Positions 1-5,318 of a DNA stretch of 5,318 nucleotides are shown one piece after another. Every line of letters begins with the position of its first letter. The stretch's first letter is position 1. A program made the translations under genes and the position numbers. The DNA is from Planctomycetaceae bacterium (GTDB lineage: Bacteria; Planctomycetota; Phycisphaerae; Phycisphaerales; SM1A02), in contig NYVB01000114.1 of NCBI GenBank assembly GCA_002684315.1, forward strand, positions 6,298 to 11,615, read 5' to 3'. The notes beneath the pieces are model-generated. The model worked only from the letters and a program-made list of their open reading frames with translations, did no database searches and had not been told where the DNA came from.

Positions 1-218
1 TGGGTGCGGTGCTTGCGGTCTTCTATCGCTCGGCGATGCCACTGACCGTCTATCTGCTGGCGTTTCTTCCATCCGTCCTCGATCTTCTGATGATCAGCGG
101 CGGCGAACAGATGATCAAGTACGGTGATCCCGTGGCGGGAACCCTGCTGGCGTTTTCCGGTAACTTTCTTCTCCTCCTGTTGATCATCGGCATCAGTTGG
201 CGCCTTTCACGAAATTGA
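1..218 (+). CDS. LptF/LptG-family permease, C-terminal end (5' partial)
   Basis: This reading frame is open from the first full codon (position 3) to a TGA at 216-218, and its start lies outside the window. The visible ~70 residues hold two hydrophobic segments, around PLTVYLLAFLPSVLDLLMI and LLAFSGNFLLLLLIIGISW. They are separated by a short polar stretch (GGEQMIKYGDP) and followed by a short basic tail. This matches the last two transmembrane helices of YjgP/YjgQ (LptF/LptG) permeases. The call rests largely on the complete family member that follows 8 bases later on the same strand, because lptF and lptG are commonly adjacent. In the known system, LptF and LptG form the inner-membrane dimer that, with the ATPase LptB, extracts lipopolysaccharide and passes it to LptC. 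From this fragment alone I cannot say whether it is LptF or LptG. An unrelated membrane protein is possible but less likely. Confidence 0.7.
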   Translation, partial: GAVLAVFYRSAMPLTVYLLAFLPSVLDLLMISGGEQMIKYGDPVAGTLLAFSGNFLLLLLIIGISWRLSRN

Positions 219-226
219 TTCAGAGC

Positions 227-1336
227 ATGATTCTCATCGATCGACACATCGCCTTTCGATTCCTCGTGAACTTCCTCACGTTGTTCTGTCTGATCTTCAT
301 CTTCATCGTCTCCGTGGACGTGGTGCTTCAGTTCGACAGCTTCGTGGAAGCCGCTTCCCTCGCCGTCGAGCAGGAGCGCTTCTCATCGACCACGGTGGCG
401 ACCTTGATGGCCATCCTTGATTTTCACGGCCCACGGGTCTTCCAGTCCTATTCGTTCCTGGTGGGACTCGTCTCGGTGGCCGCCGCCGGATTCACCCTGT
501 CACAGATGCAGCGTTCGCGTGAGCTCGTCGCGATGCTCGCTGCGGGAATACCTCTTCAGCGAGTCGCGGTCACGATCTTTCTGATGGCCTGCCTTCTGAA
601 CGGGCTTCAGGTCTTCAATCAGGAATTCATCGTTCCCCGGCTGGCTCCCGTCCTGCTCAGGGAACACGCTCAGATCCTCTCGAAGACATCCACGGAATTT
701 CCGGTGGTGATGACTCGTGATGCCAGTGACAATCTCTTTTCAGGTCGGGTGCTCGATGCCGATCGTGGAGTCATCGAAGACATACTCGTCCTGACTCGTG
801 ACGAGGATGGCACCGCTGAACGACGTATCTCGGCACCGCGTGCGGTCTGGAACGCCGAGGGGTACTGGGTTCTCGAATCCGGAATCGCCATCGATCGTGT
901 CGGTCGAGACGAAGGAAGCATGCAGTCCCAGCAGGTGATCGAACGCTTCGAGACCGATCTCTCTCCGCATTCTCTGATGGTTCGAAGGGATCAGGAGCGT
1001 GCCCAGATGCTCTCGACCCGTCAGATCGGCGTGCTGCGGGACGATGCAGCGACGACCTCGGGGCGACTGGCCAGAATCATGTGGACTCGCATCGGCGGTG
1101 TCGGAGTGAATCTCCTCGTCCTGCTCCTGATCCTTCCCAATTTTCTCTGCCGACTTCCCGGACCTCTTTTGCTTCAAAGCGTGAAATGCGCCGCGATCGG
1201 CGTGCCGGTTCTCATGCTTTCGGTTCTGGTCATGCTGCTGCCCGTCGCGGGTGTTTCGCCCGCGCTGATGGCGCTGCTGCCGACCGCGATCCTAATACCG
1301 ATCTCCTTCTGGCGACTGGCCGCGCTGAAGTCGTGA
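227..1336 (+). CDS. LptF/LptG-family LPS export permease
   Basis: This 369-residue protein has the size and topology of LptF/LptG (YjgP/YjgQ) permeases. One helix lies near residues 14-34 and two more near 72-93 and 112-131. A periplasmic domain of about 150 residues (132-285, the position of the beta-jellyroll) follows, then three helices near 288-306, 318-340 and 345-365. The N-terminus MILIDRHIAFRFL fits the family's opening pattern. The segment SRELVAMLAAGIPLQRV (about 97-113) matches the cytoplasmic coupling helix expected to contact LptB, and NQEFIVPRLAP (131-141) matches the conserved stretch after helix 3. In characterised systems the LptF-LptG pair with LptB extracts LPS from the inner membrane. 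I chose ATG 227 because the family motif begins there. A TTG at 197 would add ten residues and overlap the upstream gene. No clear Shine-Dalgarno precedes 227, so translation may be coupled to the upstream stop. F versus G cannot be settled by eye. Confidence 0.9.
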   Translation: MILIDRHIAFRFLVNFLTLFCLIFIFIVSVDVVLQFDSFVEAASLAVEQERFSSTTVATLMAILDFHGPRVFQSYSFLVGLVSVAAAGFTLSQMQRSRELVAMLAAGIPLQRVAVTIFLMACLLNGLQVFNQEFIVPRLAPVLLREHAQILSKTSTEFPVVMTRDASDNLFSGRVLDADRGVIEDILVLTRDEDGTAERRISAPRAVWNAEGYWVLESGIAIDRVGRDEGSMQSQQVIERFETDLSPHSLMVRRDQERAQMLSTRQIGVLRDDAATTSGRLARIMWTRIGGVGVNLLVLLLILPNFLCRLPGPLLLQSVKCAAIGVPVLMLSVLVMLLPVAGVSPALMALLPTAILIPISFWRLAALKS

Positions 1337-1351
1337 GTACCGCGGGTTCGA

Positions 1352-2335
1352 TCACGGTGCGGGTGTTCGCCAGGCACGGTCGAGATCGCTGTCGATGATC
1401 TCGACTTGAATCGAATCCAGCAGGTCGCGTGCCAGTGAATCCATCAGAAGACGTTCCTGAGCGAGTCTGACTCTTCGTTCACATTCCTCGCGCACGTGCT
1501 CGAGCGGAGTGCCGTCTCCCGGCATCTCCTCGAGCGGCAGAATCACCACGTAGTTGGCATCAACCAGAACCGGGGAGGACACCACCGACAGGGGCGTCGT
1601 CCAGAGGGTCTCCCTGAAGGAGGTCGGCCAGCTCGGATCCAATCGGGCGATCGGTTCGATGAGTCCGCCTGCCGAGGCGCTGGCATCCGTGGATTTCCGG
1701 GCTGCGAGTGCTCCGAAGTCCTCACCGGCGTCGACTCGTCCGATCATCTCCGAACAGGCATCCAGAGTCGCTGCGACGAAGACTCGTGCGGTCCGTCGTG
1801 GTCCATGACGAACGTCCCATGCGGCACGAATGGCTTCTTCGTTCGGCCGAACGTTGTTCTCCACCAACTTCCGAAGTCCTGCGTTTCTTCGCAGAAGCGC
1901 TGAAAAACGGAGAGGACCGAGGCCTTCTCGGCGACGAATCGTCTCGAGCAGTCTCAGTGCCCGATTCTCATCCTCATCGAGTGCCTTCAGAAGCACCCGT
2001 CGTTCCGCAAGCATGTCTTCGTCGTTGACGCTCAGAGAAAGCTCTGTGAGACGCTCCTGAAGCACGGCATCGACGAGAACCTCCCGCAGTGCGCGTGGGC
2101 CCGCCGACTCCATCAGTGTTCCTTCAAGCAGTTCACGGCCTACCGGGCGTCCCCGGCCATCATCTCCGTCAGGTTTCCAGTACGCGACCGGGGTGTCGGT
2201 TGCAAGACCTTGCGCCGAGGGCTTCGGCGGGGGGCGCCATGCCTCCTCCTGCATCCGAGTGGTGCGGACGGAGTCCTGGCATGCACCCAGAGGCAGCATG
2301 AGACAGAGACCGAGCATGGCTGCAGTGTGCCTCAT
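1352..2335 (-). CDS. Lipoprotein with SurA/PpiC-like (parvulin-type) domain
   Basis: This ~327-residue protein starts with a lipoprotein signal peptide. A short hydrophobic run ends in the lipobox LGAC, with the lipidated Cys near residue 19, so it should be anchored in the envelope facing the periplasm. A Pro/charged linker follows (about 20-75). Next comes a helical, highly charged region (80-175) resembling the SurA N-terminal chaperone region, then a parvulin-like domain (about 180-270) and a C-terminal helical segment. The domain call rests on order and on stretches such as SAGGLIEPIARLDPSW and the later LWTTPLSVVSSPVLV, which fit the GG-L, 'al..l..Gevs.pv' pattern of PpiC rotamases. The usual His of the first strand is absent (ARVFVAA), as is the late G-H (ANYVVILPL), so it may act as a chaperone or scaffold rather than an isomerase. 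The ATG at 2335 shares its A with the TGA of the upstream gene. A GTG at 2338 is an alternative start one codon earlier. Confidence 0.72.
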   Translation of the reverse strand: MRHTAAMLGLCLMLPLGACQDSVRTTRMQEEAWRPPPKPSAQGLATDTPVAYWKPDGDDGRGRPVGRELLEGTLMESAGPRALREVLVDAVLQERLTELSLSVNDEDMLAERRVLLKALDEDENRALRLLETIRRREGLGPLRFSALLRRNAGLRKLVENNVRPNEEAIRAAWDVRHGPRRTARVFVAATLDACSEMIGRVDAGEDFGALAARKSTDASASAGGLIEPIARLDPSWPTSFRETLWTTPLSVVSSPVLVDANYVVILPLEEMPGDGTPLEHVREECERRVRLAQERLLMDSLARDLLDSIQVEIIDSDLDRAWRTPAP

Positions 2336-4569
2336 CACTCGCTCATCTCGAGGACATCATCCAAGGGCTTTTCATCCACCACGGGATCATTCGAGACAGG
2401 ATCGTCCGAGACTCGAAACAGGAATTCACCGTTGGGCCAGTTGAATTCCACCGGCAGAAGCCGAAGCATGCCATCAAGTGTCGGAAGGTCTATTCGAGGA
2501 TCGAGCCAGCCACTGTTCTGCCAACGAATCAGCATCGGATAGTTGACCAGCAGCAGGTCGGTACCACGTTGCTTCAGGGCGAGCGCCGCGGCTTCGGGGT
2601 TTCCACGGTGGGTCTCGAGTATCGACGCGAGGGGATGGTCATCCCAGACCGTCGAGTACTCATAGCCACGAGGTGACAGATACGGAATCGAATTTCCGAT
2701 CGACAGCACGTTCTGGTCTTGCGGAATGAACGTCAGGAATGCATTCGAACTTCCGGTCTTCAGCAGTTCGATCTTCTTTTCACGATCCTTTTCCAGCCCC
2801 ACGAGGCGGGCGACTTGCAGCCCGGTGGCAAGGTCCATTCTTCCGGTCATGGTGGCTGAGATCGAAATGCCCGGGTCTTCGCTGCTGGTTCGCAGAAGTC
2901 GTTCGCTCTGAAACAGCAGGACCGGAAGGAAGCACCACATGACCAGGAGGCTGGCCAGGATCGGACGGCCCCGACTCACGAGTGGCAGTTTCCGGGGAAG
3001 GAGCAGGAAGATCGCTGCGATGAACATCGGAATGCCCGGAACGAGGAAGCGACTCTTCAGATGTGTCGCGACCAGCCAGAAGGCGATGGCGGCGAGAATC
3101 ATCATCAGCAGTCCGGTGGCGGTGGAACGTGTTCGCGTGCGAATCATTCCCGTCACCAGTCCGAGGCACGCCAGAACAGGGAGGATCGACCATTGTGCCC
3201 GCCATGGTTCGCCGGTCGCTTCATAGGGGTTGGCACCCAGTCCGTATCGGAAGAACTGGTTGAACAACTCAGTGATCCGATCCAGCGGCCCCAGTGACGA
3301 GCTGTGCCCCGAGGCGAACCGTTCTGCCTGTTCCGCACTGAAGTGTCCCAGCCCGAAGAGTCCGGTCGCGAATGGAAACACCGGGTTTCCGGTCGCGATG
3401 AGGTTCCGAGCCAGCCATGGTGTCAGGATGATCAGGCCTGCAAAGGCTCCTACGGGGGCGGCATCACGCCAGCCCCTGGTTCCGGTTTTCCTGAGCATCA
3501 ACAGGCCGATGGGAATCGCCACGATTCCCAATGCGCTGAGCTTGGCGGCGCAGGCACTCGCGGCAAGCACGCCGGCGAGGACGCCCACCCGCAGTCTCTG
3601 ACCTCGTTGTGTGATGACGTGCGTGTTCGGACCCGGTGCGAGGAGCAGCATCGCGGTGGCCAGCATGAATGATGCGAACATCTCGTTGTACGCAAGCGAA
3701 CCGACCACGATGAGCCAGGGTGTGCCCATGACCAGCGCGAAACCAGTGCCCATCCAGCTTCGGTCGAACCATCGTCCGATCGCCGCACCCGTGGTCGCTG
3801 CCGTCAGCACGGCGAAGGTGGCATGAAGCAATTGGGCGGGAATCGTGCTGGCAAGCGTGCCACCGTTGAGGTGCATCAAGTGAAGAAAACCGGTCTCGAA
3901 GAGGTTCGGCATGGCGCTGTAGACGTTCCATGTCGAAGTGGTGATCCGCCCTTGTTCGAACCATTCCTTCGGAAGTTGAAGGTGGTAGGCCATCACGTCG
4001 TAGCCACCGAATTCAGTCTGCCACAGCCAGCCGGGTGCGGCACAGGCGGCAACGACCAGCACGACCAGAGCTGGGGCGGCGGTCCAGCTCAGCGGTGGGA
4101 GCCATCCGTCACTGGGACCGATTTCCAGTCGTCTGCTCGAAGTTCGAATTCCCTGCGCGAGCAGGACGACCCCTCCGATGGTGATGATCCATGCCGTGTT
4201 CGCATTCAGAAGACCCAACGATCCGAGGACATGACTGATCCAGAGTTGGACCGGGCTGCCGAGACCGATGGTTGCCAGCAATCGTGTGCCTCGACCGACA
4301 CCGACTGAAAGTTCTTCCGGAATCCATCGCAGGCACCAGACGCCATATCCGCTCGCCGCAAGGATCCAGAGACCGGTGGTGACGATGCCGCCGGCGAATG
4401 CCGTTCCGAAGCGCGTGAAAAGGCTGTCGTCTCCAGGGGTCGTGAAGCCGCTCACCACCAAAAACGTCCCGATCACCAGACCCAGCAGCAGGACGGTTCC
4501 AATGTCCGCGAATCGGCTGCTCTGCCTCGAGGGCGGTGGGTTCTTCAGGGGTGCCTCTTCGTGACTCAT
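2335..4569 (-). CDS. Polytopic membrane protein, probable GT-C-type glycosyltransferase
   Basis: This 744-residue protein has roughly 11-13 hydrophobic segments between residues 22 and 555 and a soluble C-terminal part (about 560-744). GT-C enzymes use lipid-phosphate-linked sugars and carry a catalytic Asp in the first large external loop. Here GGYDVMAYHLQLPKEWFEQG (188-207) offers Asp191, followed by a YHL..P pattern common in PMT/ArnT-like and RgtA-D-like proteins. A second acidic candidate is Glu296 in YNEMF. A further motif, ARNLIATGNPVFPF (387-400), also recurs in this broad group. The tail contains an alpha/beta-looking region (VLSIGNSIPYL, then RGTDLLLVNYP) and ends in an acidic stretch. 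Acceptor and sugar cannot be told. I prefer ATG 4569; ATG 4593 and GTG 4614 are in-frame alternatives, and none has a good Shine-Dalgarno. It is the first gene of a two-gene unit with the parvulin-like lipoprotein. An O-antigen ligase/polymerase-like role is possible but less supported. Confidence 0.72.
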   Translation of the reverse strand: MSHEEAPLKNPPPSRQSSRFADIGTVLLLGLVIGTFLVVSGFTTPGDDSLFTRFGTAFAGGIVTTGLWILAASGYGVWCLRWIPEELSVGVGRGTRLLATIGLGSPVQLWISHVLGSLGLLNANTAWIITIGGVVLLAQGIRTSSRRLEIGPSDGWLPPLSWTAAPALVVLVVAACAAPGWLWQTEFGGYDVMAYHLQLPKEWFEQGRITTSTWNVYSAMPNLFETGFLHLMHLNGGTLASTIPAQLLHATFAVLTAATTGAAIGRWFDRSWMGTGFALVMGTPWLIVVGSLAYNEMFASFMLATAMLLLAPGPNTHVITQRGQRLRVGVLAGVLAASACAAKLSALGIVAIPIGLLMLRKTGTRGWRDAAPVGAFAGLIILTPWLARNLIATGNPVFPFATGLFGLGHFSAEQAERFASGHSSSLGPLDRITELFNQFFRYGLGANPYEATGEPWRAQWSILPVLACLGLVTGMIRTRTRSTATGLLMMILAAIAFWLVATHLKSRFLVPGIPMFIAAIFLLLPRKLPLVSRGRPILASLLVMWCFLPVLLFQSERLLRTSSEDPGISISATMTGRMDLATGLQVARLVGLEKDREKKIELLKTGSSNAFLTFIPQDQNVLSIGNSIPYLSPRGYEYSTVWDDHPLASILETHRGNPEAAALALKQRGTDLLLVNYPMLIRWQNSGWLDPRIDLPTLDGMLRLLPVEFNWPNGEFLFRVSDDPVSNDPVVDEKPLDDVLEMSE

Positions 4570-4620
4570 CCGATTGATTCTAAGGCCACACATCGAATTC
4601 GGGGGGGATGTCACGGAGGT

Positions 4621-4635
4621 TGGCCCGGCACTTGC
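4621..4635 (+). promoter_or_regulatory. Sigma-54 (RpoN) -24/-12 promoter for flgI
   Basis: TGGCCC (4621-4626), five bases, then TTGC (4632-4635). This differs from the RpoN consensus TGGCAC-N5-TTGC at one base (C for A at about -22). The invariant GG and GC are present with the exact spacing, and the flanking T before and A after also fit. The predicted transcript start is about 4647, giving a ~31-base leader before the GTG of flgI. Sigma-54 control of middle flagellar genes is well known in several phyla, so the site suits its gene. Such promoters need an AAA+ enhancer-binding activator. I see no clear dyad for one upstream, where the sequence is already coding on the minus strand. Confidence 0.82.
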
Positions 4636-4665
4636 ATGAAGTCCCCTGAATCACACCTGAAGGAC

Positions 4666-4671
4666 AGGAGG
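4666..4671 (+). promoter_or_regulatory. Strong ribosome binding site of flgI
   Basis: AGGAGG, a perfect Shine-Dalgarno core, lies 6 bases before the GTG at 4678. It decides the start over the in-frame ATG at 4636, which lies upstream of the predicted sigma-54 transcript start. It stands out because the other complete genes in the window lack a comparable site. A short possible stem, CCTG (4656-4659) with CAGG (4665-4668), would partly cover it, but it is only 4 base pairs and may mean nothing. Confidence 0.85.
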
Positions 4672-4677
4672 TCCGAC

Positions 4678-5318
4678 GTGTTCCGGCATAATTTGCTTCT
4701 TTCAACTCTACTCGTCACCACTTTCATGGGACTCGACTCGACTGCATGCGCACAATCTGCGCGTAGCGGGATCTCGATCGGTTCTCTCACGGATGTGGTC
4801 AACCGAGACGGAACTGGTGACAAGCTCATCGGTTATGGCGTCGTAAGCGGTCTGAACGGCACTGGGGATGACTTTTCCAAGTCACCTTCGCTCGCCGAAA
4901 GCTACATGACATTGCTTCAAAATCTGGATGTGCCCGGTCTCGACCAGCTCTCCCTGAGTCGCCAGAAGAGTTTCGCGGTGGTGATCGTCACTTCCGACGT
5001 TCCCTACACCGCAGGACTGGGCGACGACCTCAACATTTCGATCACCAGTGCCTTCGATGCGGAAAGCCTTGCCGGCGGGCGACTGGACTACGCGATTCTC
5101 AAGCCACCAGGCTTCTCCAACACCAATGCGCCGATTCTGGCGACGGTGGTGGGTGCTCCGATTCCCTCGGTGCTCCCCAATCCCGTCCGAACCGGCCTGA
5201 TGGATGCCGCTCGCATTCAGATCATCGAACCATTCAAGCAGCAGGACATGTTCACCATCGATCCCGTTGATGACTCGATCTGCTTCACCTTCAAGCTTCA
5301 TGGTCCCTGGGCGGCCTC
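4678..5318 (+). CDS. flgI: Flagellar P-ring protein FlgI (3' partial)
   Basis: The frame is open from GTG 4678 to the window end, giving 213 residues of a family usually about 350-380 long. FlgI is exported to the periplasm, where it assembles into the P-ring, the bushing around the flagellar rod. A signal peptide is visible: basic FRH, then a hydrophobic run, with a probable signal peptidase I site after ACA (residue 25). The mature part opens with the FlgI hallmark: a 'ltdVv..dG' segment, then KLIGYGVVSGLNGTGDDF (49-66). It continues with SFAVVIVTSDVPYTAGLGDD (98-117), matching the 'aavmVta.lPpfa..G' block, and with ISITSAFDAESLAGGRL (120-136), matching the 'vsSlgdA.SL.GG.L' block. After that the sequence drifts from the textbook form: the usual 'AQG' segment reads as VVGAPIPSVLP. 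A Sec signal, a strong Shine-Dalgarno and a sigma-54 promoter support an expressed gene. The upstream ATG 4636 is rejected as start. Confidence 0.93.
   Translation, partial: MFRHNLLLSTLLVTTFMGLDSTACAQSARSGISIGSLTDVVNRDGTGDKLIGYGVVSGLNGTGDDFSKSPSLAESYMTLLQNLDVPGLDQLSLSRQKSFAVVIVTSDVPYTAGLGDDLNISITSAFDAESLAGGRLDYAILKPPGFSNTNAPILATVVGAPIPSVLPNPVRTGLMDAARIQIIEPFKQQDMFTIDPVDDSICFTFKLHGPWAA

Noticed and set aside
740..1177. 145-codon minus-strand open frame within the LptF/G-type gene
   Set aside because: It is a shadow of a well-supported membrane protein: no hydrophobic segments, a His/Asp/Arg-rich random look and no ribosome binding site.
3464..4308. Several 100-166 codon open frames on both strands inside the GT-C gene
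   Set aside because: They overlap the long frame with its coherent transmembrane pattern and have Arg/His/Pro-rich low-information sequences typical of off-frame GC-rich DNA.
4601..4607. Run of seven G in the divergent intergenic region
   Set aside because: It is a possible slippage tract, but a single run with no evidence of phase variation. It matters only if the GTG 4614 or ATG 4593 start were used, and no repeat structure supports that.
4645..4661. Direct repeat CCTGAA (4645-4650 and 4656-4661) in the flgI leader
   Set aside because: It is six bases with a spacing of one helical turn around the predicted transcript start. It is too short to call an operator without conservation.
4636..4677. 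In-frame ATG at 4636 as an alternative flgI start
   Set aside because: It overlaps the -12 element and lies upstream of the predicted transcript start. Its nearest GGAGG is 16 bases away, and it would put a charged stretch ahead of the signal peptide. GTG 4678 has a perfect AGGAGG at the right distance.
4687..4692. CATAAT resembling a -10 box just inside flgI
   Set aside because: There is no -35 box at the right spacing and it lies after the start codon. The sigma-54 site explains expression better.
4882..5301. 139-codon open frame on the minus strand inside flgI
   Set aside because: It is antisense to a clearly recognised FlgI frame. Its composition is what one expects of a shadow frame, and it has no domain character.

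Overview
The window looks like a piece of a diderm (outer-membrane) bacterial chromosome, moderately GC-rich and densely coded. It carries two LptF/LptG-type permease genes, a lipoprotein with a SurA/PpiC-like layout, a large GT-C-like membrane protein and the start of a flagellar P-ring gene (flgI). LptF/G, a lipoprotein and a P-ring only make sense together in a cell with an outer membrane. The divergent FlgI, the style of the GT-C protein and the scarcity of good Shine-Dalgarno sites remind me of Planctomycetota, perhaps Phycisphaerae. That placement is an inference from protein character, not a database result, and is only moderately to weakly supported.

Layout. Positions 1-218 (+) hold the last part of one LptF/LptG-family permease. 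Positions 227-1336 (+) hold a second, complete member of the same family, 8 bases downstream. They are probably the two halves of the inner-membrane LPS export permease. A convergent gap of only 15 bases separates them from a two-gene minus-strand unit. In transcription order that unit is a ~744-residue multi-spanning GT-C-like glycosyltransferase (4569-2335), followed by a lipoprotein with a degenerate parvulin-like domain (2335-1352). The stop and start codons of these two share a base. A short divergent intergenic region (about 4570-4677) then leads into flgI (4678 to beyond the window end, +).

The clearest regulatory signal is in that divergent region. It is a sigma-54 (RpoN)-type -24/-12 promoter, TGGCCC-N5-TTGC at 4621-4635, on the flgI strand. 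It is followed by a strong AGGAGG ribosome binding site 6 bases before the GTG start of flgI. The predicted transcript start (about 4647) fits this start and excludes an upstream in-frame ATG.

All the genes concern the cell envelope: lipid export to the outer membrane, sugar transfer at the membrane, folding or tethering in the periplasm, and the flagellar bushing through the periplasm. I see no mobile element, CRISPR array, tRNA or rRNA, and no gene-free stretch longer than about 110 bases. I did not find a convincing new multi-gene system. The points most worth a second look are the sigma-54 promoter, the divergent FlgI and the apparently non-catalytic parvulin lipoprotein coupled to the GT-C gene.
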